Shown here in pieces: positions 37,410 through 50,155 of a stretch of 64,000 nucleotides of DNA (the stretch's first letter is position 1; each line of letters starts with the position of its first letter). Below the pieces are notes generated by a model. That model saw only the letters and a list, made by a program, of their open reading frames with translations. It was not told where the DNA came from and searched no databases. Source of the stretch: Acanthacorydalis orientalis. Its lineage: Eukaryota; Arthropoda; Insecta; Megaloptera; Corydalidae. The translations under genes and the position numbers were made by a program. Location: the NCBI GenBank assembly GCA_034766995.1, contig CM068313.1, forward strand, positions 41,644,996 through 41,708,995. The letters are read 5' to 3'.

Positions 37410-38046
37410 TCCTTTCCCGTTGAAGTTTAAGTATAACCCGAAAAGGGACTTTTACATTTGTGGTCGAGAACTCAAGTGTTCGGTGGAAAAAATATTTTTC
37501 AGTGGTTTAGATGTACACATAGTAAAATAGTTATTTGCTTTATAAGGAATCATTCAAAAAGAATAGTAAGTGTCCTATGACACATATGCAACTGGTAAGA
37601 AGTTTGGTGGACGAATTAGTGGGTTCATTCTATAATACATGTACACCATATTATGGTAGACCGTCTACATCCAACAGAGAAGAACGATTGAATGGAAAAT
37701 TACATATTTTACATAGAAATAAAGAACACCGAAGCAAATCCTGCCTAGTGTACTCCAATACCCAAGATGGTAAATTACGAGAAACTGTATACCATTGCAG
37801 CACTTGCACTAAGAAACCTGGACTACACATAGGGGAATAATTCGAAAAATATCAAACACAAGAAGAATATAAAACGTAACACTAAAAAAATATACAAAGC
37901 AATTCTTAATTTTTATAAAATAAATTCATTTAAATAAAATTTTTAGCTTTTTATGTATTTAATGATTGAGCGTGTGCCAGACATTACCACCTGAGCACTA
38001 CGACTAACCGAGTACCTATATCTCTAAGTTCTCCGACGTGAAAGAG
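37410..38046 (+). mobile_element. piggyBac relic with TTAA borders
   Basis: TTAA flanks both ends (37406-37409 and 38047-38050). The ends tcctttcccgttgaag and (reverse complement) ctctttcacgtcggag match at 11 of 16, a degenerate piggyBac-like terminal repeat. It contains only the 3' part of the transposase gene and is about 637 bp, so it is a deletion derivative. Confidence 0.82.
37526..37876 (+). pseudogene. piggyBac transposase C-terminus with zinc-finger (CRD)
   Basis: The frame reads SYLLYKESFKK, LVRSLVDELVGSF, then GRPSTSNREERLNGKLHILH, RSKSCLVYSN, RETVYHCSTCTKKPGLHIGE, a stop, FEKYQTQEEYKT. This is the end of the DDE domain plus the C-terminal cysteine-rich domain of piggyBac transposases. 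A TAA replaces the Cys expected after HIGE, and other Cys/His positions are changed (for example Tyr in CLVYSN), so the zinc-binding domain is broken. All catalytic Asp residues lie in the deleted part. Confidence 0.85.
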
Positions 38047-39338
38047 TTAACTTATTACACATTTTTTGGCTGTTTTAATAATAAATATAATTATTTAATA
38101 TTTAAATATTTTATTAAATAAAAGACAATATGTATTCTCACATTATTTATTTTTCATAAATATTGATTAAATATTTATAAAAAATAAATAAGCATAAAGT
38201 ACACTTGCATTATACTCACGTATTATTAAAATACCTATGTAAAAACTTATATAAGTAATAAAATGTACATATAATCTTCTCAATATAAACAAAAAGACAT
38301 AAAACGATATTTGAGAATTATAGAAATAAAACATTACTTAGTGTATCATATAATATTTTCACAAAAATGATATTATTACCTCTGAATGAAGTATTACCTC
38401 TTAATAGAAAATGTAACTGGAAAATGCTAATAAGAATTTAGAAAAATACAGTAAAGACAGATAAAAGTTCAAACATTAAACATCTATATTTTAGTTTCAT
38501 TTAAAATTCAGATTTTTTGAAACTTATTTAATTCATTAATTTAAGTTGAGTAAACATATGTGATGTAAAGTAATTTAAAAAATATTTGTATAAGAAAATT
38601 TCATTGTGTTTTATTACTGTAACAATAATTATAATTTATAATAGATATGTTTTAAATATAAAATTATAAATAAATTATTTGTGTAATCACTTGCTTTAAT
38701 AAGCAGAAATATTCTGTCACGTTTTTATTACAAAAAAATAAATGTCAAGAGAAATATATCAAAATGTTACTTGAAAGCATTCAATTTAATTCTATATAAT
38801 AGTAACAAGTACATATTTTTATTAATTTATGGTAATATTTACATGTCTAACAAATAAAACCTTAACAGGAAGTTAAATTACCTTAATTTCACGAGAAACA
38901 CGCACACACTAGCCTTATTTTATTCATTTCCAAAAGCTAATAACCTTCGCACATTTCGCGCGATTTACCCATAACCACATGTTAACCATAGTCGATAAAT
39001 ACCGCAAATATATGTTATATTAACTCGACGTAATTAAAATCTAGATAACAATGAGGTTGTTTTGATTTTACATCAATTTAAAACGACTACAACAAGAATA
39101 TATCGTATTGCTGTACAACGATCCAAATATAACATGCATTAGTACGGCTTGTGTCAATGGCACTCGATTGTATTTCCATATTTCGTAAAATATATTCGCC
39201 TTAAATTTTCTTTGAACATAGAATATTCAACTCACATGTATTTATATATAAACGATTTGAATGGTCCGCCATATTATTTTAACGTTTCATTTCTATGAAA
39301 ATATGTTACTTATTTTATTAATTTGGATTTTCGTATAT

Positions 39339-40124
39339 AAGTGGCACATAAGTAATAACAGGTTTGAATAGTTAATATCTTTTCGGATTAAGAATTTTTT
39401 TCTTTCTTTTTTTCATGAATTGTATTCAATAGTCAAAAAATTAATCATGGAAAAAATGTCAACTCTAACGGACACCAAAACCGTACAATTTTACTTTAAA
39501 ACCCTGTATTCAATTACTGGAATTCAACGAGCATATCGTTGACATAAATAACCTTCCATGTGTCGGAAGACTACGTTCAGCTAGGACAGTGGCAAATTTA
39601 GAACGTGTGCGACAAAGTATTGAAGAACAACCAGAAACGTTGAACCAAAGATAATCCACGCAATTGGGTATAGCTCGTACGTCGCGATGAAGCCACTTTC
39701 CATACTACTGAAGCCACAATACAAGTTTTAACAGACATTTTTTGAAGAAAGAATAATTTCGAGAAGATCTGCAATAGATAGGCCACCACGGTCTTCAGTC
39801 TGATAGCCTCTGACTTATTTTTGTGAGGTTACCTAAAATAGAGAGTATATGTGAACAAGCCTAGGTCAATTTCACAACTAAATGAGAACATTCGCGCGGA
39901 AATTACAGCCATCGACACTCATAGCTGTCATGGAATATGCCATAGATAGAGCCCCTCTTTTCGAAGCCGAAGATAGACAGTATTTAAAATATTTTGTCTT
40001 CCATTCATAATATAAACAAGTATTCTAACTTTGTATTTTTTTTAAAACCAAAGATGAATAAAAATAATTAATAATCCAAAAAGTTATTAACTGTTCAAAC
40101 CCCGTCATGACTTATGGGCCACTG
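39339..40124 (+). mobile_element. DUF4817-type Tc1/mariner-like transposon, decayed, with about 50-bp terminal repeats
   Basis: The left end (agtggcacataagtaataac, continuing to cggatta at about 39390) and the reverse complement of the right end (agtggcccataagtcatgac...) match over about 50 bp at roughly 80%. Inside, the plus strand has broken coding: VQFYFKTLYSITGIQRAYR, then GRLRSARTVANLERVRQSIE and STQLGIART (DUF4817/HTH part), and near the 3' end SDLFL, GYLK, RVYVNKPRSISQLNENIRAE (end of the DDE domain, with two in-frame stops where Trp and Ser are expected). Most of the catalytic centre between these parts is deleted. Confidence 0.85.
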
Positions 40125-42275
40125 TAGATATATCCAACATTAATTTAATAAAATTTAGTTTTAAATACTTTGAGAAATAATAAAATCTATTACACAATTC
40201 AAATATTTTTAAATAGTCATATATTTTTAAATTTTAATTAAAATATTCATTTTTTATAAAATAATTCTTTTTCATTCTCTAATTTTAAAGAAAAATGTTT
40301 ATTCTAATTTCTCGTGAAAGTTTAAAACAAATAAATTAATACTGACTTTAAGTCATCAATAACATTTTTAATTTTCAATTTTTTCAACCCATTTTTATTA
40401 TTATTTCCACTAAGATTTATACTAATGGATCTATAATTTATCACAAATTACTTGTAATAATCAATTATTATTCAATTATCAGTATAAATACTGAGTGTAT
40501 CCATGTATGAATGATCATCTAAAATTATGAAAATAGAACAGTCCTAAATGTTGTTATTAATTCATAATATTCTTCTGCAAATTTATTAATATTATAATAA
40601 TTTTTTATAAACTCTAATTCTCCTATTTATTATTTCATTTAACGCTATCAGAAGGAAAATCGTCTTTATAAAATTTATAATGCATTAAATCAAATATAAC
40701 ACTCTTAAATGTTCAATAAAGCTATCTGAGAATTTATATTCTCAATATAATTGAAAAATAACTATATTAATAATATTTTTAATAAAACTTTGAAAGATTT
40801 ATAATTAACAATCATTTACTATTTTATTTACAATAAATTCGATATACTGAGATCCCTCATATTTCTACTGTTATACATATTTATTATTAATAATGTATTT
40901 ATTCAGTAAATAACATAATAAAATTCAAAATTTATTTTCAGTAATTTGTTGTCTTCTGAGACATAATAATACTTTAAGAAATCAAAAATTGTATTTTTAT
41001 TTTAATATAGAAAACCGTACATAGTAAAACTATGCTATTATTTTCTTTCAAATCGCTATATTTAGCCTTGATTACTACGGTCAGTGTTAACACTTCTGCT
41101 ATCTTCGGATAACTTAATATCGTGAATTGTTTCCAGTTTATTGCAAGAAATTGGCTTTCCGATGTGAAGAAAATCAATACTAAGAAATTATATAAAATGA
41201 ATCCACAGAAATAAAATTAACAAAATATAACTATAATAATAAATCTGATAGTAAAAACGTTTGGAGCTGATGTGATTTTTTTATGTTTAATCACATTCTT
41301 TAAATATATCATTTCAATAACACCTTCTGTTCAAATGTAAAATGAAAATGTCAAACAAATAATTTAAAACGTTATTTGTAAATAAATTTCGTACTCTATC
41401 CTCATGGGATTGAACACAAACAAATTATTTATTTTGACAATGAATATATAATACAGTAAATAAAATATGTAATTTTTATCAGTATGTTTTTCCTAATGGA
41501 AGAGATATAATCATGTTTTTTTGAAATATGTATATGCACTGTATTAAATTATTACTACTCTTTGTTTACTGCCATTTTGTTTCAATATACACTTATATTA
41601 TTTTATAGATTTATTCTTCTCGTTTACATTCTACTTATAATTTCAAATACATTCCATGTCATCTCATCAAAATATTAAATCATTATAATTGAAATATATG
41701 ATCAGAGTAAATCAACTTATCTCAATCATGTAAAAATATTGTACGAATATCAATCAATTGCTTCCTATTTTATTCAATTTAAAAATGTGCATTTGTCTGA
41801 AAGCTTCTATTTCCTTTGTATCTATTTGATATATACGCCATTTCTGAATAAGTATACTGTATTAATCATACTGGCAAACTATACAACAATGCTTGTGTGT
41901 TCTATAACCTGTAATTTATGTTACACTTTGTATATCATAATGGTAGGTATAGTGTGCCAGTCACTGGTGACATGTTCTGTGAATTGTATCAAATGGAAAG
42001 AGTGGGTATAGTGCTTTTCGTATAGCTATTAACACGACAAAAGGCCTGATTTTACATTTGTCAAAATAATATACAACAGATTTATAAGTTGTTTGTAAAT
42101 AAATCTATTACTATACTCATCCTATTTACGAATATAATGAAATCATGAATTATTCATATAGAATTATTTCTCATCCATTTTGTACAATTTGTAGAATTGT
42201 TGTGTAGGTTTTTATAACTTATTACTATTATTTAAAAGAAAATTAATTGATTACTCTATAACAATTATTATATTC

Positions 42276-42276
<1 letters not shown>

Positions 42277-42320
<44 letters not shown>
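42277..42320. repeat. (TA)n microsatellite
   Basis: About 44 bp of pure TA. Confidence 0.93.
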
Positions 42321-42322
<2 letters not shown>

Positions 42323-43225
42323 TTTGTATGTACATATAAATAAAACATGTGCTGTAGATATGGATAAAAACAGTTATGCACATAAATGTTTTTGTATTAT
42401 ATCAAAAATTAATGTTAATTTTTATTATATTCAATAAAATTATAAAGCAATGAAAAAAATATCAAAAGAAAATAACAGAACTAAAATCGATTCGTTTCAT
42501 TTTACATATAATTTACACTTATTATTATACAGTTTTGAAATAAATCTATTGGTTACTTAAGATCTATTAAATTATCTTTTTAACAAAAAAAAATATTCAT
42601 TAATCTTGTATATTTAAATATTTTTGAAATGGGATTCAACTTCTGTAATAATGCAAAATATTAATTTTTTGGTTATGTACAAAATTTAATAAAATTTATT
42701 GAAAATTAAGAGTGGTAATATATACTAAAAAGTATATCTGAACTAGCTGTGTATATACAGAGTTTTCAAAAAAGAGATTTTATAAGTGTGTATACAAATT
42801 CGAGGATATAGAATGTGTACAAATATATTGTCCTGGATATTTCTAAGAAAGGATACAAATATTCTTATTGTTCTCTTATAGTGTAAATAATTTTTTAATT
42901 AGCTTTATTTTATATACTCTGTAATTTTGAATTTTTCTTAAAAAGACAGGGTTCTTTATTAAAACAAATGTTATTTTAATTTTCAGTAAAATGATAGAAT
43001 CGCCTTCACAACAACTATCAATAAAAGATGAGCTGAAAGATATGATTCGACTGTTTAACCAATAAGATTTCTAATATAAATATTTTTACTTTTAGATCGT
43101 GCTTCAATTTCATTTACAACTTATACTTAATTCAAAAATGCATTGTGAATAATCAATAAATCGATAGATTTTCGTCGATTAATTTCAAGTTAATAATTTT
43201 GCACGCTTTCACTAAATTCAGTATG

Positions 43226-43226
<1 letters not shown>

Positions 43227-43281
<55 letters not shown>
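43227..43281. repeat. (TA)n microsatellite
   Basis: tgtgtatatatacat lead-in followed by about 45 bp of TA. Confidence 0.92.
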
Positions 43282-43282
<1 letters not shown>

Positions 43283-43978
43283 GAGCAACTAAGAATAAGA
43301 TTATTCAAAATAAAATGTACTCGATGTATTTGAATTGATTGATTTACAATTGAATTAATTAATTCACATGACATAGACATAAAATTAAAACGATAATTAG
43401 AAATCGATAAAAAGAGATTCAAAGCTTTTAGAGTGAAGTATTCAGTTGTATCCGTTGTTGGAAAATGTTAACGTTCAAGGCGTTGATTTCTGTAAATCGT
43501 TTCTGTAATTTATTGTGCAGAATTCAGATACGCTTTAGAATATTTAATCCAGAGACGAGTTTAATTTTTATCGGAATAATTAAGTCTTGAAATTAAAATA
43601 AAGTTTAAAATAAAAATAAGCATATAAAAAAAATATTTTTAATTTTTTGGTCAGCAAAAATTTATAATTTTTTATTTATTAATTACTATATTTAAAAAAT
43701 CCCAAATTTGATTAACATATAACCATTAGAAATTACAAAACATTAGTGGAAACAAAAACATTAATTGATGCCAAACTTTCATAACAAAATATTAAGAATA
43801 ATATTATAAAAGTCTTTTCTATATATATATATATATATATGAAACCATTTAATAAATTAATAAAATTCTAGTTGATGTAATGAAGAATTATATTGCAATA
43901 TCGTCATATTTGTTTTATTATAGCATTTTAACTAATAAATAAATATGTGTCAAACATATATTTATTTTATTATTAAAT

Positions 43979-44126
<148 letters not shown>

Positions 44127-44325
44127 TGTCTACTAAAATATTAATTACTTTTAATGACATGAACATGTCATAATAATAATAATAAATAAATAAATAAATA
44201 TGCATAATGTAGAACTAGACAGTAAAATTTAGAAGTAAAAAAACTCGCAACTATATACGTTCCATGTGTATTTTTTATTGTAGAATAATTAACTGTAATA
44301 ATAACTACTTTTATAGTGTTCTATC

Positions 44326-44374
44326 TCTCCTTTCTCTCTCTCTATATATAGAGAGATAGAGAGAGAGAGAGAGA
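44326..44374. repeat. (CT)n-(TA)n-(GA)n hairpin upstream of exon A
   Basis: ctctctcctttctctctctc, then tatatata, then gagagatagagagagagaga. The arms are complementary over about 20 bp, so a stable hairpin is possible in DNA or pre-mRNA. It ends about 52 bp before the splice acceptor, in the region where the branch point is expected. Confidence 0.9.
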
Positions 44375-44426
44375 GCTGTACAAAATTAAATGAATATATA
44401 TTTATAAGAATATTTTATTGTTACAG

Positions 44427-44563
44427 GTCCATCATTTTGGGGTCTAATCAATCCACAATGGAATATGTGTACAAAAGGACGTCGTCAGTCACCTATAAAT
44501 GTGGAACCTGATAAATTATTATTCGATCCATCCTTAAGACACATTCATCTCGATAAACATAAG
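44427..44563 (+). CDS. CA10: Carbonic anhydrase-related protein (CA10/CA11/CARPB type), internal exon A
   Basis: Internal coding exon of 137 bp. The acceptor is ...attgttacag just before it and the donor is GTATGA just after it. It is entered in phase 1: the last two bases of a Gly codon come first, then PSFWGLINPQWNMCTKGRRQ, then SPINVEP...LLFDPSLR...DKHK, ending exactly on a codon. SFWGLINP.W..C..G.RQSP is the N-terminal signature of the alpha-carbonic anhydrase fold as it appears in the CA10/CA11 subfamily. These are secreted or membrane-associated proteins, mostly neuronal; vertebrate CA10/CA11 are known neurexin ligands, so an extracellular synaptic role is inferred. The preceding exon, expected to encode the W-W-T-Y-D-like lead-in and signal peptide, was not found in the 44 kb upstream. 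Tract 44326-44374, a (CT)n-(TA)n-(GA)n hairpin, ends about 52 bp before the acceptor. Exon identity is nearly certain; the exact paralogue is less so. Confidence 0.93.
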
Positions 44564-44695
44564 GTATGAGGAAAGATTTATTTTAGCTAAAATAATATTT
44601 TAAATTTTATATAAGAAATTTTATTTTTTTTTCTATTAAACTTTATTTCTAATTAAATATACATCACCAGATATATAATGTCTAAACAATTGAGC

Positions 44696-44700
<5 letters not shown>

Positions 44701-44776
<76 letters not shown>
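44701..44776. repeat. (AT)n array abutting the hAT MITE
   Basis: About 76 bp of pure AT running up to gtatagaa, the left target duplication of the hAT element. Confidence 0.94.
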
Positions 44777-44778
<2 letters not shown>

Positions 44779-44783
44779 TAGAA

Positions 44784-45043
44784 CAGTAGTGGGCAATTTT
44801 TTCGATAATAAGAACCAGATATAATAAATTTCATACATTTAAATGTTCAAGAGCTACATAAACTATTATTTTAAAATTGTATTTATAAATAATAAAAAAT
44901 TCAACTATATAGTTATCCTACTCACCATTGCGGAATATGTTTAATTTCTACTCGTTGAAGACTTTGATTGAGTCTTTAGTTTCATATTTTTTTAAGGATT
45001 GCCCATTACAGAAAGCCACCTTAAAGAGCAGTTTGGACACATA

Positions 45044-45104
<61 letters not shown>

Positions 45105-45296
45105 TATTTGAAAAGATAATATGAATTTCCCGTTTATATATAAAATATTCAAATATTGGTACATATTTTACTACTATAGATTATTAATATAAAAGTTTAG
45201 GAAAAATGGTAATAAAACCCAATATTGTCTTGGGAGTCGTACTGAGTAGCTTTAGGAGTCACATGCGTCTCGCGAACCGTAGTTTTCCTAACATTG
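44784..45296. mobile_element. hAT MITE, same family as 12726-13354, in the CA10 intron
   Basis: cagtagtgggcaattttttc starts it and ...gttttcctaacattg ends it. The flanking octamers gtatagaa and gaatagaa match at 7 of 8 positions, fitting a hAT target duplication. The end region gcgaaccgtagttttcctaa resembles the G/C-rich subterminal part of hAT MITEs. A (TA)n array has expanded inside it at 45044-45102. No coding capacity. Confidence 0.82.
45044..45102. repeat. (TA)n array inside the hAT MITE
   Basis: The related copy at 12726-13354 lacks this array at the corresponding position (between ttttcaaacat and tgtgttcaaac), so it expanded after the copies diverged. Confidence 0.9.
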
Positions 45297-45933
45297 GAAT
45301 AGAATATAAAAAGATTATAAAATAAATAAAATTAAAGATGTCATGAAAACTAATACAAAATTATGTTTTATGTACTTAGATCTATTTTCTAATGTTTTTT
45401 TTTTATATTTTAATAAATGATTTTTAATCTTAATAAAAAAATATACAATTTTTTTATAATCTCCAATAATTTTTATAGTGTTTTAGATTAAAAATTGATT
45501 TCGACTATTTAATCATATACGATTAAAAAAAAATTTAATTCTAATTTCTTGCAAGAGAAAAATATTATCAGTTACTTGTTTTAACGAATGTATAAAAAAG
45601 TGCACAAATATTTATATCTATTTTAAAAACATTTTCTTATTTTTAATAAAAAGAATAACTTTAAATTATTAGTGAATCAAAAAAAGTTTCAATAACTATG
45701 ATGACAATAATATATTTATTTAAAAATAATTACATTAACAATTTACTTGAATTGAAATATCAATCATCATTTATTTTTAACCGTTATACGTTACATCTCT
45801 AATTTTACAATATGAACAGGAAATCATATTGAATGAATACATATGTATTTACATTTACAATTTATATTGTCGATTATTACATTTATAAACCAACAGTATC
45901 AGGCTCATTTGAATCCATAGCAGGATGTGGTAG

Positions 45934-45936
<3 letters not shown>

Positions 45937-45998
<62 letters not shown>
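45937..45998. repeat. (TA)n microsatellite
   Basis: About 62 bp uninterrupted TA. Confidence 0.95.
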
Positions 45999-46003
<5 letters not shown>

Positions 46004-47572
46004 GCGATTCTTTCTGCTTTTAATGTTTGTGTTGAACATTTTTTTCTTGTTTATATTTAAAGTATTACTTTAAAATGTTATAAATTTGTAACATAAAAAG
46101 TTCAGTTATGTTTTTTTTCTTTAATTTCACTATATAATAGAAGAAATCAACTTTTTATTTTTAATTTAATAAAATTGAAAAGTTTACGCATAAATACTTA
46201 TAAATATTGCACAAATATATTTAGTAACATCAATGTCGGCCTAGTCGAAAATAAAATTTTAAAGTTAATGAATTAAAGTTATTATTAATAATTTATTGTC
46301 TTAAACTGTATACAAATCATTTTCGTGGAGCGTTCATTAATATGCGTGGAGCGTTAATCAATAGCTTCTCATAAATAAGTTTAACATTATATAAATTATT
46401 TGTACTGTTGAATATAATGAACATATCATAATATTATGCAGGTCCAAATCTATTCAACAAAGCACTTTCCAACGTACTGTTATTATCTGTATTAAATCGA
46501 AATTATACAAGCAAAGATAAATTAAAATTTCTAATACAAATTCAACTACTTATCATCTCTTTCTAGGCAACGAAATAATGATAAAAAAAGAACAATTAAC
46601 AAAATGATTGTTAATTATATTATTTTATAAACTCATATATTAATTGATTAACTTAAAAATGTATGATTTATTTGAAAATTATTATTGAAAACTAGTGTTA
46701 TCTTTAAAAAATATAATAATTGATAAATTAAAACACTTTATATTTAAATAATATCTAAATTAAAATAATATAGAGTTTGTTTTGAACTCAATAAATTATT
46801 ATAAAGACAATTGTGCGAATAAAACAAACTTTGAGTAATGAATTTAAGGCTACACCGCACAAAAGTTTGTTTATAAAAATAAATTATTTATTTATAAAAT
46901 AATGGATTTACATCTACTTTTAACATTTTATGGATCTAAAATCAAATGTTTAACTCCTAAACGTCCAATTCCGTTAAACTGACAACTAAATTATTAAATT
47001 TAAATTTACTGTTTGTACAAAAGTGACTTGCACTGTCTGATAACGCAACAAACATCTAATAAAACAATATGTCGTCTTCAAATGTAAAACAAATCTAATT
47101 AAATTAATACCACTTACAATATTAAACAACACATTTTTTACCTATATTTTTATATAAAATATTTTTAATTATTATAATTATTATTTTAATTTTTAAAAAT
47201 ATGAAAAAATAGTGATAGGTAGTGTATGTCACACTGAAACCATTTATTTTTTTGATAACTATTTTTGTTAGAAACGTGTTAATACTAAATATGTCATTAG
47301 AATTAATCGGTATATCAAACAATCTAAAATAAAAGTAAAAATTATATAAAAGTTTGATAAAAAATAAACAATAAATGGAGAACAAATCAACAATAAATGG
47401 AAAATAATTATAATTAAATTATATATATATATATATATATATGAATTTAAAAAAATATTTATAAATGAATGAACATTGCAGAAAATTGACTGAATGCTTA
47501 TTTGGTGTTTTGTGGCCCATCACTGTCTAAGATCATTAGCGTTCCTACACTAATAACACTTTCGATTGTACA

Positions 47573-47574
<2 letters not shown>

Positions 47575-47631
<57 letters not shown>
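47575..47631. repeat. (TA)n microsatellite
   Basis: About 57 bp uninterrupted TA; a shorter tract at 47418-47442. Confidence 0.95.
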
Positions 47632-47633
<2 letters not shown>

Positions 47634-48033
47634 TCTCTTGTTTAATCTTAATATGGATAATTCATGACAACAATGTCTAGTAATTTCATTTATTTCTCAA
47701 CTTAAAATAATGAAGTATAGTTTAGCATGAAAATCTTTAAAATACAGAAATCAAATTTAATAAAAAGTAATGTTAACCTTCTTACTGAGCCAAAACAGAA
47801 ATTTTGATAAAATTAATTTTCAATTGGCAAACATCCTTTTCAGATAATCATTTATTTAAAAAAAAATTATATTCTTCTTATTAAATAATTTTTTATATAA
47901 AAAATAAGTAAATGCTACCTAAAAGTACTCATGAAAATATAAAAAACCTAATTTTATGTAATAAAAATTATATAAATCAGGAATATAGATATTCGTCAAA
48001 ACTGTCTTTCATTATTTTCCTCGCTCTTTATCG

Positions 48034-48036
<3 letters not shown>

Positions 48037-48095
<59 letters not shown>

Positions 48096-48160
48096 ATGTG
48101 TGTGTGTATGTGTGTGTGTGTGTGTGTGTATGTGTGTGTGTATGTTTGTGCATAAACGCG
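48037..48160. repeat. Compound (TA)n-(TG)n microsatellite
   Basis: About 45 bp of TA followed by (TG)n with periodic tatg units. It gives long open frames of Cys-Val or His-Thr runs on both strands, including a 119-codon one, none with coding character. Confidence 0.95.
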
Positions 48161-48394
48161 CGTGTATGTGCATTCATGTACCCATGTGTGGGTTTGATTA
48201 TGTTTATATACATTTCATTTCACCTGCTTTCGATAATAAATCTGAAAGCTACAGTGAAATTCATTCAATGAACTATGCCAACACTGTAAAAAAAAGTATA
48301 AAGTTAATAAAATACTACGCACACAATCATAAAAATTGCGGTTATAAATTTGTACTGTTCCATTAGATAAGCTAATGTTCTCCCCATTTGTTAT

Positions 48395-48600
48395 GTCATT
48401 GAAAAAATCACTGCCGGGGGATCATAATGGATTTGTTCATTAGCGGTCCACAGGTGATCTGATCATATATGATGGATGTGTGACAGAACAGGATGAGAGT
48501 CAGAACGTGTCTGCAATACAGCGAAAACATGATATATTGTCGGCGTCATTGTTGTCAGCGTGATTTCTATGAATCATTTAAGTGCTTGTTATTTAAAAAA
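48395..48600. other. GC-richer island inside the CA10 intron
   Basis: Contains cactgccgggggatcataat, ttagcggtccacaggtgatc, gatgagagtcagaacgtgtc and tcggcgtcattgttgtcagc. No splice-bounded open frame. As the only such island in the 13.2 kb intron it is a candidate intronic enhancer. Confidence 0.35.
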
Positions 48601-49271
48601 AATATATCAACTATTTTTCACGTTCTTTTCCCAGGCGACTGTCCTTTGCAACCTTGAATAAAACAATAATCGTGTGAAATAAAATTTGATAGGTAAATAT
48701 TAAAACCGGACAGCACGCGATTGTCCATGTTTTATTTTTGAAAAAAGACGTGTTTCATATATTTCAAATCTGATAACACTTTTTTTCAAATTTTTGTTAA
48801 AAATATGTCAGATAATTTTATTCCGATTATTAAGTAAACAAACGTATAATTATAGCAATTTAAATAATTATTCTTTAGTTCTTTCTGAATACCAATATAT
48901 AATATATACAATTTTCATAAATCGCTGAAAATATCAAAGTTTCACAAAACAATCAGATTTCAGAGTCTACAAATGTAAATAGAAGCAAACAAGTAAAAAG
49001 AATAGTAATTTTTTCATTATATGGTGCATATATATATATAACACGATAAATACTGTTTTGACAAAGAGACTTTATTCAAAAACGATATTGATTTATCTAT
49101 AATCAATTAATTGACAAATATATACAAATAATAGTTCAAACTTTGAATATTGTGATGATTAGCAATTTTAACATTTTTATTATTCTTATAAGTATTTGAA
49201 TACTAAAATAAAATGATTTTAGAATCAATTTTACAATAGCAAATTTCTTTTCAATTTGAGAAGCATTATTT

Positions 49272-49274
<3 letters not shown>

Positions 49275-49322
<48 letters not shown>
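49275..49322. repeat. (TA)n array abutting the left end of the second mariner
   Basis: Pure TA ending at tacgtggatcg, the mariner left end. Confidence 0.94.
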
Positions 49323-49323
<1 letters not shown>

Positions 49324-50142
49324 GTGGATCGTTTGATAATTTTGCTAAATTTCTATGGTGTGGTACCATTATTCATTTGGTCATCACGGCTATCAAGTCT
49401 CTTTTCAAACTAGCATAGGCGAAATTTCAGCCAGAAGCAACGCGTTGTTCACGTTCTACAAAGATTTGGAGCGAGCATTGTAGCAATTGCTGCAAAAATG
49501 GAAAAAACGAGCAGGACCTTTTGTGTCAATTCGTCACTGTGGATAAAATATGGATCTACTACTTACACACCTGAGTCAAACAGCAATCAAAGCAATGGAC
49601 GACGACCAGAGAAAGTGTGCCAAGGAAGGTGAAGACCGTTTTGTCGGTTGAGAAGGAGATGGTATATTTTTTGGGATTTCCGAAGAGTATTCCTGAACGA
49701 CTACTAGACGAAGGGGGAAACGATTACAGGAGCCTATTATGGAACGTTATTGGACCGTAAGAAAGAAGAGTCAAAACAAAAACAGCCTAGATAGGTAGAC
49801 AAAATAGGAAAATTTCACCAGGACAACGCGCCGTCTCACAAATCGACCGTCGCAATGGAAAAATTGCACGAATCAGGCTTTAAATTTATTCCTCATCCGC
49901 CCTATTCTTCGGACTCGGCTCCGTGCGACTTCTTTCTCTTCCCAAACTTGAAACTTTGACTCGGTGGGAAGAAATTCTCGTCGAATGAGGATGTCAGCGC
50001 TGCTGTCAATGCGAATATTGCAGACGCGCTGGACCAAGTCTATAGCCCACAATGGACACTATACTGAGAAATAAAATCGATTTTTTCCAAAAACAAAATG
50101 GTGTTTAGCTTGTTTCTTTCCCTATTTACCAAACGACCCACG
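49323..50142 (+). mobile_element. Second mariner family, decayed 820-bp element
   Basis: Terminal repeats cgtggatcgtttgataattt and (reverse complement of the right end) cgtgggtcgtttggtaaata are flanked by TA on both sides. The plus strand carries about the last two thirds of a mariner transposase in several frames: FVTVDKIWIYY (first catalytic Asp), HQDNAPSHKSTVAMEKLH (second Asp) and PHPPYSSDSAPCDFFLFPNL (third Asp). Counting from the second Asp to the Asp of CDFF gives 34 intervening residues, the mariner D34D spacing. Stops and frameshifts are present and the N-terminal HTH part is mostly missing. It lies directly against (TA)n arrays on both sides. Confidence 0.9.
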
Positions 50143-50150
50143 TATTATAT

Positions 50151-50155
<5 letters not shown>

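Noticed and set aside
41739..42011. 90-codon plus-strand frame, hydrophobic and Cys-containing
   Set aside because: Composition matches random AT-rich sequence; no family recognised and no splice context.
47912..48271. 119-codon plus-strand open frame and overlapping frames on both strands
   Set aside because: It translates a (TA)n-(TG)n microsatellite (Ile-Tyr, then Cys-Val runs); the same array is open in several frames and on both strands.
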